DNA of 34,707 nucleotides from Priapulus caudatus (lineage: Eukaryota; Priapulida; Priapulimorpha; Priapulimorphida; Priapulidae), in assembly GCF_000485595.1 (NCBI RefSeq), contig NW_014578933.1, positions 10,801-45,507 of the forward strand. Direction: 5' to 3'. Of the stretch, positions 22,493-32,905 are shown one piece after another; the first letter of the stretch is position 1, and the number at the start of each line of letters is the position of its first letter. The notes beneath the pieces were generated by a model, which ran no database searches, was not told the DNA's origin, and was given only the letters and a program-made list of their open reading frames with translations. A program made the translations under genes and the position numbers.

Positions 22493-22583
22493 TAAATGTT
22501 TCAGAACCCAGAACGAAACTTTGGTAGCTTGTCTTTGTTTAAACAGCCAAAAATTTCATTTTGATAGGTGAAAGCGACATGTA

Positions 22584-22599
22584 AATAAATGTTAATAAA
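22584..22599 (+). terminator. SIL1 polyadenylation signals
   Basis: Two AATAAA hexamers (22584-22589 and 22594-22599) lie about 90-105 bp past the SIL1 stop codon, implying a short 3' UTR. Confidence 0.7.
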
Positions 22600-22736
22600 G
22601 TTACCACTGTTACTCATCATTATCTAAACTCGTATATAGGAAGTTGTTTTTCTAACTTTACTGTATAGTGTATACCTACTGGCATACTGGCGTTTGACAT
22701 ACTCGCAGCTCGGGCCGGCATACCTCCCAAATCCCA

Positions 22737-22883
22737 TTGATTGATACAAATCACGTGCCTGAAACTCCTTGCTGTTTTAATAAAAAATTTTATGGTGCAT
22801 TGTGACCCTAACCCTAACCCTAACACTAACCCTAACCCTAATTAAAATTTAATTAAAAAATTAACTCGATTTGTATCAATCAA
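22737..22883. mobile_element. TIR element with CCCTAA core downstream of SIL1
   Basis: A 16-bp perfect TIR (TTGATTGATACAAATC at 22737-22752, complement at 22868-22883) brackets an AT-rich interior with CCCTAACCCTAACCCTAA-type repeats at 22805-22842. Length is 147 bp with no coding capacity. Confidence 0.75.
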
Positions 22884-23318
22884 ACACACATTCCCCTCGA
22901 TTCCCCCCCCCCCTAGTTCGACATGCACTTTCTGCGAGGTACAGATTTGTTTAAACAGGAATTATCTGCATATTGGCAAACGAACATCCGTGATGTGTAA
23001 CTATGGAACGTTTCTGCTTATGGAAGTATTCTATTAGGAACTATAGTGATCGGATGTGCATGCGACGGGAGCAGTATCGGATGTGATCTTTTGTCACGCG
23101 TTTAGTCATACGATGCGTGATTCGCATATCAGGTGCTAATGGCCTGTGTGGACCTTGTCGTTGTTTGTCGTTGGTCAAAGATATTAATTAATATTGCCCT
23201 ATGTAAAGTCATAGCTGTAACATGGCTGGTTTTCCGGTCACAGCGTAGGATTAAGTGCATTTATCACAATACAAGCCATGATATCTGACATGCTAGTGCA
23301 CCTACGATACGTTGTCCA

Positions 23319-23755
23319 CGCTGGCTTAAGGCCCATTCACACCAGAGCTACGCTCATCACGATCGCCCCACGCTCCAAATATTTGCCCGAGTGTGGTGAG
23401 CGTGGTTGAGAGCGTGGCCAATTGGGCCCCAGCCGGGCCCAGCGCCGATACTACGATCTTAGTGCGTCGATACTACGATCTTAGTGCGTCGATACTACGA
23501 TCTAAGTGCGTCTTTACCCCGATCTCATTGCGCTCAACAAGCTTTCACCACACTCAACACCATGCCCGCATCACGCTTGCACTGCGCTCACTGCATATTT
23601 ATTCCGACCAATCAGATCGCATTGCGTTCGAACAACGCTTGCACTGCGCCTAAGCAACGCTCACCGCGCCTCAACTGCACGCCAGTCACGCTCCTAGTGC
23701 GACTTAATCACGCTCTAGGCAGGCGCCGACTGCGATGGCAACGACCATATAAATA
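23319..23755. repeat. GCGCTC-rich block, 22-bp triplication and a TATA motif
   Basis: From about 23330 the sequence is built of ACGCTC/GCGCTCAC-like words. Within it three 22-bp units (CGATACTACGATCTTAGTGCGT; third with one change) lie at 23446-23511. The block ends in CCATATAAATACCGCGCC (TATA at 23748). It may be the terminal/promoter part of a DNA transposon whose body is missing. No gene is seen, and overlapping open frames follow the repeat. Confidence 0.5.
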
Positions 23756-23814
23756 CCGCGCCACGTTCTAGACATCATCATTCGTTCTGCCGTGGTGTTC
23801 ACATCAAGATTATT

Positions 23815-24060
23815 GTATCCCCGAACGATGTTCGTGGGGATACTATGGGTTTGGCATCGTCGCGCCGCTGCCGCCGCCGCAGAGATTTCCTTGTGAACGC
23901 TCTACCGGCTGCAGTTCTTCTCGGATCATCTTCAAATTTCGCATGAAGGTGCGTTATCGTAAAGCGAAGACGCCAATCGTTTTTGGTGTTGGCAGAGTCA
24001 TTGTTGCATTGGTAACAACATTTTTTGTCGAAATATTCTAGAACCTGTAACTTCTGCACT
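23815..24060. repeat. GTATCCCC hairpin-led dispersed repeat
   Basis: The hairpin GTATCCCCGAAC/GTTCGTGGGGATAC spans 23815-23843. It is followed by GCCGCTGCCGCCGCCGCAGA, GATTTCCTTGTGAACGC, CTTCAAATTTCGCATGAAGG and TGCGTTATCGTAAAGCGAAG. The layout (hairpin, then a short-repeat region, then a CAAATTT-type stretch) parallels the repeats at 5859 and 6574. Confidence 0.5.
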
Positions 24061-24236
24061 TTTTACCTGATTGTATTAAAATTTATATCTGTATTAAAAA
24101 TTGTATATTTAATTTATATTAAAAAATTAAAACTTAAAGATTTAAAAATAAAATTTAAATTTAAAAATAAAAATTTAAATTTAATATTTGTATTAAAATT
24201 TGTATTTGTATTTATATTTAAATTTATGATTGTCAT
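24061..24236. repeat. AT-rich AAATTTAAAAAT low complexity
   Basis: Almost pure A/T with AAAATTTAAATTT words directly abuts the retrotransposon left end. Open frames rich in Lys/Phe/Asn here are artefacts. Confidence 0.85.
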
Positions 24237-24538
24237 TGTAACCGGTTGTAAATCGAGTATGCTTGCCCGTCGATAGGTGGCAGCACGTGATTGTCGCGTG
24301 CGGGAATGAGCTCCCGGATTCGCGCGCAATACTCACTTCGGCTGTATGAGACAAGGGGAACGGAGCTGTGTAAAATCGGGAAGTGGAAGGACGTGGACTC
24401 GGACACCGCTCTTGTCTTCGCTCTCACGTTTTTTTGCAATAAAAGAAATCGCTACACTGGTAGGTTCGTCGGCGTACAGCTAGTTTGTTTTGCGCCAGCA
24501 TCCTATTGCCAGCGCGCGTGCCCTGTACACTCACCACA
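24237..24538 (+). mobile_element. 5' LTR of Ty3/gypsy element (candidate)
   Basis: The block begins TGTAACCGG and ends CACCACA, about 300 bp, just before a primer-binding-like site. AATAAA at 24438-24443 fits an R-region polyadenylation signal. The left edge is chosen because AT-rich sequence stops there and TG starts. No second LTR exists in the window, so the edge cannot be checked by alignment. Confidence 0.5.
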
Positions 24539-24541
24539 TTT

Positions 24542-24558
24542 TGGCGCAGTCGACAGGA
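24542..24558 (+). other. Primer-binding site candidate
   Basis: TGGCGCAGTCGACAGGA begins three bases after the LTR's CA end. The TGGCGC start and its position are typical of Ty3/gypsy tRNA primer sites. The tRNA was not identified. Confidence 0.55.
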
Positions 24559-24613
24559 TTCCTGCAGTCGGAGTCACAGTGTACGAGAGAGGGAGAGAGA
24601 GCGGTAGAAGAAT

Positions 24614-25693
24614 ATGCTGGGGGGACGGAGTACGGATGGGACTGAGGCTGGCAACGATCAGCCAGCTGGAGATCAGCCTGGTGGTGTCTCAAAGGAGCCC
24701 GCTGTACAAGCGCTGGAGGATCTGCAGGGCTTGGTCAGAAGGCTGCAGGATGACCAGAAGCGAGTGAGTGACACCATCGATCAGCTGGGATCTAACGGGC
24801 AGCAGCCTCCTGCTCCTGCCCTGGTCTACCTTCCCCGAGAGAGAAAGGTTGACGTCTTCACGGGCCATGGTCAGGGACAGCCCCCAGTGGAGGAGTTCAT
24901 GCTTGGCATGCAGCACCTGCTGAAAGCCAGGAGGCTATCGGGGACCGAGGGAGCAGACTTTGTTCTGAGTCATCTGGGAGGACCAGCGCGGCAAGAAACC
25001 CTGCTGCGCCCACATGCCCGAACAGCTGAGGAGGTTTTTGGTACTCTCCGTCATGTCTTTGGGGAGGCGCGGTCCGTGCCTCAGCTGTTGCGGGCCTTCT
25101 ATGACAGAAGGCAGAGGGATGCTGAGAGCCTTAGGACGTACTCCTATGAACTTTACTCTCTGGTGGAGAAGGTCAGGGCCAGGGACCATCAGGCCTTCTC
25201 GGACTATGAACAAGCTCTCCGTGACCAGTTTGCTGAGGGAGTGCTGGACGCTCAGCTTCGGCGCCACTTAAAGCAGATGGTCCGGGAGAAACAGAACATA
25301 AACTTCCTCAACCTCTGTGAGGAGTCAGTAGCGTGGATGGAGGAGGACGAGCGGCGGCAGGCAACCCCTAGGGTCGCGGGTTGTCACCAGCTACTGCGGG
25401 ACTCCCCCCAGCACCCTTCTCTGCCAGAGGCAGTGACACCACCAGGAGCGGACATGACCCAACTGCTAGCTGCAATGGAGCGGCAAGAGAGGGCACTGGC
25501 TGACCTAACTAGGGCAATAAGGGGCATGGCTACTGCGTCAGTTGCTCCACGGCCAACTCGCCCTACTCATAAGTTTTCGAGGACAGACAAAGAGAGTAGG
25601 GCATGTTATGAATGTGGAGTAGTTGGCCATTTTGCCCGGGACTGCCCCACCAAGCAGCGCCAGGCTACCACCTCCCAGCCATCGGGAAACTAG
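24614..25693 (+). CDS. Ty3/gypsy Gag polyprotein
   Basis: This 359-aa capsid/nucleocapsid-type protein is intact as an open frame. An N-terminal region with a heptad-like stretch (about 31-60) is followed by the retrotransposon gag fold (FTGHGQGQPPVEEFMLGMQH near 82-101; conserved LRTYSYELYSLVEKV near 174-188). There is one CCHC zinc knuckle, CYECGVVGHFARDC, at 331-344. The start is the first ATG after the primer site. The stop overlaps the pol frame, which lies in the -1 frame, so programmed -1 frameshifting is the likely ancestral route to Pol. Base composition is clearly more GC-rich than the flanks, consistent with insertion. Confidence 0.85.
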   Translation: MLGGRSTDGTEAGNDQPAGDQPGGVSKEPAVQALEDLQGLVRRLQDDQKRVSDTIDQLGSNGQQPPAPALVYLPRERKVDVFTGHGQGQPPVEEFMLGMQHLLKARRLSGTEGADFVLSHLGGPARQETLLRPHARTAEEVFGTLRHVFGEARSVPQLLRAFYDRRQRDAESLRTYSYELYSLVEKVRARDHQAFSDYEQALRDQFAEGVLDAQLRRHLKQMVREKQNINFLNLCEESVAWMEEDERRQATPRVAGCHQLLRDSPQHPSLPEAVTPPGADMTQLLAAMERQERALADLTRAIRGMATASVAPRPTRPTHKFSRTDKESRACYECGVVGHFARDCPTKQRQATTSQPSGN

Positions 25694-28275
25694 AGCCTGG
25701 CACCACTGCGAGCCATGTGGTGTCAGCCGGGATGGTTGGCTCATCACCTGTGTCCCAGGAGGCGTTGCTGCATAAGGTGATTGGAGCATGCCCAGTGACC
25801 AAAGTGGAGGTTGGTGGTGTGGCGGCTCATGCCCTGCTAGACAGTGGCTGTGAGGTTAGCACCATCGCAGAGTCGTTCTAGCGGAAACACTTTGACAGCC
25901 AGGATCTACTGGGGACTACACACTGGCTAAAGCTAACTGCAGCAAACGGGCTGGCCATCCCCTACGTGGGATACCTGGAACTGGTGTTGTGTGCTGGTCA
26001 CTCTGTGCCAGGGCGGGGATTTCTCGTCGTAAAAGACTCTCAGGATCCCACTACAAAAGAGAGAAAGGACAAAGTGCCAGTGTTGCTCGGCATGAACATA
26101 ATAGGCAAGTGCCACCAGGTTCTCCGTGAAGAGTTGGGAACTGCCTTTCTTCAAGAAGTCAGGACCTCCTGGCGAGGGTTCCTAGACCGACCTACCAAGG
26201 AGCAGTGTTCTGCACAGGCCATTGCAAGGGTAGCAGAGGCAGTAAGGATACCAGCTGGTGCTAAGAACGCCGTCAGGGTCACGGGTGGAAATGGTCGCAG
26301 TGACAAATGGGGTTTCCTTGTGGAGCCGCTACGTGATCCCCTGCCAGGTCACCTGACACTGATTAGCACGCTGTCACAGGCATGGGGAAACAGCCTTTAT
26401 GTGCAGATTGCCAACCTGTCTGCTGAGGATGTGCACCTGAAGCCACGTACAAGGGTGGGTGTGGTCCACCGCGTCCAGGGTTTACACAGCCCCTCCAGTG
26501 TGATCTTTAAGCACGTGTCAGTGAATGAGGAACATGTCTCGATCCTCGCTGCAGCAGACTCAAGAGGCTGAGACTCGGCCACACTTGCCTTCCTTGGATA
26601 CACTGCCCGGGTCGGTCACAGGAGAGCAGAGGTCCAAACTGGAGACGTTGCTGCAGCGCTTTTCTGATCTCTTTGTGACAGAGGAAGAGGACCTGGGGTT
26701 CAAAGATCGTGTGGCCCATAGCATCCCGACCACTGATGCTAGACCTGTCAAGCAGCCCTATCTCCGTATTCTCCCATCCCAGTATGAGGAGGTCGGGGAC
26801 CACATCAATAGACTCCTTGCCAAAAGTGTTATCAGGGAAAGCTGTAGTCCATACTCATCCCCGATTGTTGTGGTGCGGAAGAAGAATGACAGTCTCCGGC
26901 TGTGTGTTGACTACCGTCAGCTGAATACCAGGACCGTAAAGGATGCATACCCCCTCCCCCGGATTGAGGAGTTGTGGGATGCCCTTAAAGATGCCAAGTA
27001 TTTCTCTTCCCTGGATCTGGCTTCAGGGTATCACCAGGTGGCCATAAACCCTCCTGACCAGGCGAAGACGGCATTCACAACACCCTGACCTGTATGAATA
27101 CACAAATGCCTTTCGGGCTCTGTAATGCGCCTGCCACGTTCCAACGACTGATGCAGGCGACCATGCAGGACCTGCTATTCAAAATTCTGCTTGTGTACCT
27201 GGATGACCTTTTAGTATACGCAGACACATTCGAAGGCCACCTGGAACGACTGGAAGTAGTGTTCACTCAGCTTCGGGAGGGTGGCCTCAAGCTCCAGCCC
27301 AGTAAGTGCCAGCTGGTCCAGGCCCAGACCACCTTCCCGGGACACGTCGTTTCAAGTGCCGGCATTGCCACCGACCCAGAGAAGACATCGGCTGTACAGC
27401 AGTGGCCTGTCCCTAAAATATCAAGGACATGCGCTCCTTCCTGGGGTTCTGCAGCTATTATAGGCGCTACATCCCCCGCTTCGCCAAAGTGGCTGGCCCA
27501 CTTCATGACTTAGTGAATAAGTGCAACCGAGACGTGAAGCTTGGCCGTCGTCTACACCCTCCGTTTGTGGGTCGTTGGACGGACGTTCACCAGGGGGCCT
27601 TTAGTGAACTGAAATCAAGGTTTCTTAACCCTCCTATACTTGGCTATGCGGACTATAGTCGGCCCTTCATCGTAGAGGTTGATGCTTCACATCAGGGGCT
27701 CGGGGCTGTACTATCGCAAGAACAGGATGGACGACGTCGGGTGATAGCCTATGCCAGCCACAGGTTAAGGCCTGCGGAGCAGAACGACTCTAACTACAGT
27801 TCGATGAAGTTGGAACTCCTTGCCCTCAAGTGGACTGTGGCGGACAAGTTCCGTGGTTATCTGCTAGGGCAGAAGTTCGTCGCTTACACCGACAACAACC
27901 CGTTGAGCTACCTACAGACGTCCACGAAGCTCGGGGCTGTTGAACGGAGGTGGGCTGCAGCTTGCTCTGTTCGACTTCAGCGTGAAGTATCGGCCAGGGC
28001 AAGAAAACCGGAATGCTGACGCACTCTCACGCTTGCCAGGACCCACCATGGAGCCGGGGAATGAGGAGGTTCTGGTGGCGGTGAACGATATATTCTGCCG
28101 CACTACAGATGTCCCAGTCGAAGTTGCAGCAGCTTGCCCTCAGGACTGTGAAACCAGTGGGGTTGCCCGGATCGAGAGTCAGGACCATGACGTAGTTGGT
28201 TTCCTCGCTTCTGGCCAGGCCAAGGTAAAGGTCAATGATGAGGGGTGCCATGTTGTAATGTGTGTCCCTGTTTAA
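25612..28275 (+). pseudogene. Ty3/gypsy pol remnant: protease, RT, RNase H; broken
   Basis: Domains in order: protease (ALLDSGCEVSTIAES near 25834-25878); reverse transcriptase (LRLCVDYRQLN near 26899; SLDLASGYHQ near 27010; the active-site YLDDLLVYA near 27199); RNase H (FIVEVDASHQGLGAVLS near 27668; YTDNNPLSYL near 27888); and a tether GQENRNADALSR near 27999. The frame is broken by an in-frame TAG at 25879-25881 and by frame changes near 26525-26570, 27085, 27420 and 27940-27960. Integrase, chromodomain if any, and the 3' LTR are absent; coding ends at 28275. The copy cannot encode a working Pol and is a 3'-truncated fossil. Confidence 0.9.
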
Positions 28276-29130
28276 TAAGACAAATACCCATAATGTGTGT
28301 ATGGGTGTCCTCGTTTGCAAAGTAGGCCTATAATGTCCTTGTGTACTACACAAGTACCTATTACAAATTGTATTATATTATATTATCACATATATTACGC
28401 AATAATATAATTATATAATATTAATTATAATATATAATTATAATTATATTTTATTACACAATATTGTATGATAGGCGAAATATAATATTGGTAGTCCTTA
28501 TTTGTATAGTTAGAACGTACATGAATGTTGTCCTCGCTTGATAGCCAATTAACACGACGCACTCACACGCACATCCACACATACCATACATTACGACAAC
28601 TACGTACATGCACGGACTATTCAGGGGTATAGAACAATGACCGCTTGGTAATCCCAATGTGATCGATCGGTTTTACGTGGCGGAGGTTCTTACCCGCCAA
28701 TTTTGAAGATTTTTTTTCTGTTCAGATATTTCACTTAAAATCAATGACGAGGCGCTTAGGGAGGTAGATACTTATGTTAAATGATGTTCAATGTAATAAT
28801 ACATCTTCACTATCCACAAGCGCAATTACTGTTTGGAGTTGTTGGGCATGCATCTTTATTTTGAGGTATAAAACAATAAAAGAAAACAGTCCTGTGTCGC
28901 CGTTATATAGTAATTTGGCTGTGTATTTGCTTGATGTGTGCTTCGGTGTTGTGTGGAAAATGTCTTATTTTTTCCTGATGGCATTTAGCGAACAATTTAG
29001 ATGTAGTGAGGAATTAATATTGGATTTGGAAAAATGTTTACGTAAATATCTTTATGCTAAAATTGTAGACTGATATAAGATGCTGTCCTAATTTGTAAGG
29101 GTCCTGGTAGCTACATAGTCCTTGGTTTAG
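28276..29130. other. No gene seen; AT-rich spacer
   Basis: After the retrotransposon come about 100 bp of mixed sequence, then TATAAT/ATTATA low complexity (28365-28480). Unremarkable sequence follows. An open frame at 28774-29073 (99 codons) has no recognisable motif and biased AT-rich codons; I do not call it a gene. Confidence 0.5.
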
Positions 29131-29146
29131 CATCCTTAGGTGCGAG

Positions 29147-29285
29147 ACTGTGTGTGTGTGTGTGTGGTGTGGTGTGTAGTGGTGTGTGTGTGTGTGGTGT
29201 TGTGTGTGTGTGTGGTTGGATGTGTGTGATGTTGTGTGTGTGTGTGTTGTGTAGTGTGTGCTGTGTGTGTGGTGCCGTGCGTGCG

Positions 29286-29320
<35 letters not shown>

Positions 29321-29905
29321 TTGTGTGGATTGCGCGCGGCACGTGTGGCGGTGTGCGTGAGTCGTGTGTGTGTTGTGTGTGTTTGTTGTGTGTGGCGTGT
29401 GTGTGTTATGTGTTTGCGCCAGAGCAATGCAATTAAGGAGCAGTCGTGTCGCCTCAATGCGTGGTGACGAGCGTCTCTCGTGACGGCATGGCGTGTGTTT
29501 GTGGCCGCGCGTGTGTGTGTGTTGTGTTTGTGCGGCGCGAGTGTGTGTGTGTGTGCGCGGTTGTTTTTCACTGGTGTGTGTGTGTGTGTGTGGCATGCGT
29601 GCGCGTGTGTGTGAGCGTGTGTTCGCGTGGTGTGGTGTGGGCGGCGTGCGTTAGTGTGTGTATGTGTGTGTGTGGTGCGTGTGTGTGTGTTTGCGGGCCA
29701 ACGAACATGTAATAGGGAGCAAGTCGTGGTTCGGCTGCCAGCGTATGGAAACGAGCTTTCCTCGTGCCTCGTATGGGCGTTTGTTTTGTGTGTGCCGCGC
29801 GCTGCGCGGTGTGTGTGTGTGTGTGTGTTTTGTGCGCGCGCGCGTGTGTGTGGTGCGTGTGTGTGGTGTGTGTTGTGTGCCGTGTGTGTGTTGGCGTGCA
29901 CAACA
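29147..29905. repeat. Long interrupted (GT)n tract
   Basis: About 750 bp of TGTGTG with GTGGTG, GCGC and short unique interruptions (29420-29470 and 29700-29800). Long Thr/His-rich minus-strand and Cys/Val-rich plus-strand frames are artefacts. Confidence 0.92.
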
Positions 29906-29939
29906 GTGGTGTAGGACAACCTTTAGATCATAAAACTTA

Positions 29940-30165
29940 TATAATATATAGCGACAAGTAACCTAGGTAATATAATAAAGTATAATATAAATAAATAAAA
30001 TAAAATGGTAAAAATTATAAACAGTATAAGAGCATAATATTAAAATTCTTTAAAGATTATCATAAATCATAAAAGATTTATAGCGCTCAATCGGTAACAA
30101 ATATAATAAATATATATACTATATATATATATATATATATTATATATTAGTTATTATTTTGCCTA
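29940..30165. repeat. AT-rich low complexity with (TA)n
   Basis: ATAATA/AAATAA words end in a TA run at about 30110-30150. The following 30166-30500 is unique-looking but shows no coding signal. Confidence 0.8.
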
Positions 30166-30509
30166 TTTTATTTCCCGCAATCGATCTAACATGCTATTGT
30201 TCGCAACGTCCGTGGCCGTACTGCGGCCAACCTTGGTCGCAGGGGGCTTTAATTTCCTCTAGCATCAGCTTAGGCGTATGCAATGTTGATGCGTCTATGG
30301 GCATCATATGTGTGTCCAGCAGATTCAGCTAATGACGAGCAAAAGCGGAGCGAGAATGCCGCTGATAATGGCCGAGGCATAGCTGGGGCGGCCTTCGTTT
30401 ATTAATGCCCCTGTGTAGCCAAGATTGACATAGGGGTTTCGATCTGATAGGGGTTATTGTCGAGAAAGAGAAAAGGAGGACGAGAGATCTGCAGGAAGAG
30501 GTGGGGCGT

Positions 30510-30775
30510 CGCGTGCGGTGAGTGAGTGAGTGTTTCGCGCTGGGCGTGTGCTGTGCTCTGGGGGCGTAATGCGGTGAGCGGGCGTGTGCGTTGAGTGTGT
30601 GCGCGGTGGGGAGTGTGGTGCGTGAGTGTCGTGTGGCGTGAGTGGCGAGTGCGTGTACGCGCTGAGTGGGCGTGTGCGTAAGCTCATCGTGTGGGGCCTG
30701 AGTGTGGTCGTGAGTTGGCGTGTGTGCGTGCGTGCGTGGCGTGGCGTGGGTGCGTTGTGCGTGCGTGGAATTATT
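30510..30775. repeat. Degenerate GT/GAGTG tract
   Basis: GTGAGTGAGTG, GCGTGTGCG and GGCGTGGCGTG words occur with frequent single-base interruptions. Confidence 0.75.
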
Positions 30776-30929
30776 AGCGACATTGGTCTGTTGCGCAAAC
30801 ACTCATCATTCATTAAAGCAGATATGGCCATTTGATCCCGGGCGAGTAATAAGAAATTACACAGAGGCGCCGGTAGAGAGCGCGTGATGGTAAAAGAATC
30901 CATTGTCACAGGCGCTTGAAGCGGGCAAA

Positions 30930-31436
30930 CCCTCCCCAACTCTCGCTCTTCGCACCTTTCATTTCTTTCGCTCATTGCTCGCTCTTCCTTCTTCCACCCT
31001 CCTGCCTCTTCCTGTGCTTCTTTCTCTTTTCCCTCGTTCTTGCGGCTTCTTCAGTGATCATACCTCCCCCCCTACTCTTCGTGCCCTCGTCTCTTTTAAG
31101 CTTCTCGCCTCCCTTCTCGGCTGCAGTCGCTTTCTCCTGCTTGCTCATCGGCTACCCCTCTCGGCTTCTCCGTCTTCCTACTCTCATTACTGCCTCTTTG
31201 GGCCTTCTTCTTTTGCTTCGGCGCTATGCGTTGTAGCCTCCTCCTTCGTTCTGTTCTCCCCTCCCCATCCGGCTCTTGGCCGTTCACTTTTTGCCTTTGC
31301 CCCTCCCACACAAAACCTCCATTGCACGCGCGCCGTTCATGATCGGCCTCCGCTCTTTCGCAGATGTGCTGTTTACTACCTTTGCTTCTGCGCCTGCGCT
31401 CCTCAATCATCATCATCATCATCATCATCATCATTC
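30930..31436. repeat. Degenerate CT-rich tract ending in (ATC)n
   Basis: About 480 bp of CTTCCT/CTCTTC-type sequence with irregular interruptions is followed by a clean (ATC)n run at about 31408-31434. Ser/Leu/Phe-rich frames across it are artefacts. Confidence 0.8.
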
Positions 31437-31524
31437 ATCTTTTATGTACATTTTGCTTTGGGGGGCCCTCGCAACGTATAGATTGAATACGCATAGTTCT
31501 GCATTACCTGGGCCTCTCTCATTT

Positions 31525-32580
31525 GCGCTCCCGCTACAGGTTGAAATAGAGAGCTGGGTGCCGACCTGTAAGCTAATTAACGGGCAGGGCAAAAAATTAC
31601 AGCAGTTACTGATCTTACCACTCGGCATGTGCACTGGCAGTGGGGGGCATATAGTTACATGTAAATGAGCACACTGACAGTTAACAGAAGGTGTGGTCCA
31701 GTAGGAAATGTATAGCGATTTAAGGAGCATAAAACGCTTTTGTCAAGCCAAGATTTAGCCTTTGTGAAATTTCAAGCTGGGGCATTGTAGGGGCGCTCAT
31801 ACACTCAGGCCTGTTATAGGCGATTCTACTACCACGGCAAAGCCCGGCAGTCAAATTCTTCGTCTAGACAGTAAAGTAAAAAGCAAATGACCAGTGTTTA
31901 ACGCGGCTCGCTCTTGAGGTCAAAAGGTTATCGACACTTACTCTTCGGCATTTCAACAGAAAGTAGGCATTTTATGGTCCTTTGCAATAAAGGGCCATAA
32001 AATTGCTACGGTCACGCGCTGAAGACAAAATTTTTTTTCAATCGCTGTTCGTCAGATGCGCATGGTCGCTCAGCAAGAATGTCCTACAAATTCTATCCGG
32101 CTGTGGCCCCATTTAGCTCTTTGACCGTGACCCTCCAATTTCCGGCAGGGGCAATGATGGCTTTTCCTACCGATGATGGCTATACACCGGCTATCACGAG
32201 CCTAGGTCCGGAGCCGTTAGATTTGTGGGGCTGGCAAATTCTGGCATTTCCTGCCCTATACGCATTAAGTTAAGGAGGGAAGTGTTTCCCCCTTGCGTTT
32301 TATCACGACTCTTGCTACCTTTGATTTATGACGCCCGCGAGCTCGACATCCCAACTGTGTTTTGCGGATTACCGCCGGGCTACGCGCCCGTCCCGAATAT
32401 CGGTGAGCGTAACGTCGAGGCGTTAAGATGTTGTGCACAAGCTGTTGAACGGAGGCAGGCGGACACACGGAGGCACGGACCACACGCGACCGCAAGCGGA
32501 GCGGCAGCGGACGCAAGCGGAGCGGATCGATCAATGGCGATTCTAAGGGGCAAGCTGGGCATCTGAGCTACGTGCAGATG
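31525..32580 (-). repeat. Long dispersed repeat, copy B
   Basis: The reverse complement is collinear with 6574-7450. Shared landmarks include TATGCTCCTTAAATCG, GAATTTGACTGCCGGG, AGAGTAAGTGTCG, ATAACCTTTTGACC, AGCGATTGAAAAA, AGGAAAAGCCATCA, TTGGGATGTCGA and the AGCTCA(T)CTGA.. start. Copy B is about 1055 bp against about 875 bp, mostly through scattered small insertions. It has CCGCT-type units where copy A has CCGT units. Confidence 0.75.
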
Positions 32581-32624
32581 AGGGGGGCTAAAAACCGTCC
32601 TACGCGCCTGCAGAATCGAGAAGT

Positions 32625-32905
32625 GAATGCTTACACACGTGGCCGAATCCCACGCTGTCGCTGATGAAAATTTCATCTTTGCTAGGTATAACAAAGGAAG
32701 GAACACACAAGACTTCTACATCCCGCGATCTGTCTCTTAAAAAAACTCACCTTATTCAGCTTAAGAAGTAAAAAAGCGAGCGCACACACGCGTCTACAAA
32801 TCCCGAGCGCTGGGGGGGGCCGCTGGAAAAGTAGTGATCCTTGCTAGTATAACATCAGTCACAAGCGTAAAAGCTTTCTACGATCCCGCGCTTTAAACAA
32901 AAGTT
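32625..32905. repeat. Degenerate tandem repeat, period about 140-145 bp
   Basis: Two units share CACACAC/ACGTG, AATCCC(A/G)CGCTG, CTTGCTAG(G)TATAACA, CTTCTAC/CTTTCTAC and ATCCCGCG. The second TTGCTAGTATAACA is near 32841. The adjoining 32906-33230 is GC-rich with no gene seen. Confidence 0.5.

Noticed and set aside
28276-29130. Integrase or 3' LTR of the gypsy element
   Set aside because: No zinc-binding H2C2 or catalytic DDE-like segment and no sequence similar to 24237-24538 was found after 28275.
29038-29961. Open frames of up to 293 codons in the GT tract
   Set aside because: Thr/His or Cys/Val repeats from TGTGTG in several frames at once; simple-sequence artefact.
30329-31481. Open frames of 100-190 codons on both strands
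   Set aside because: They coincide with degenerate GT and CT tracts and overlap each other; no conserved motif.
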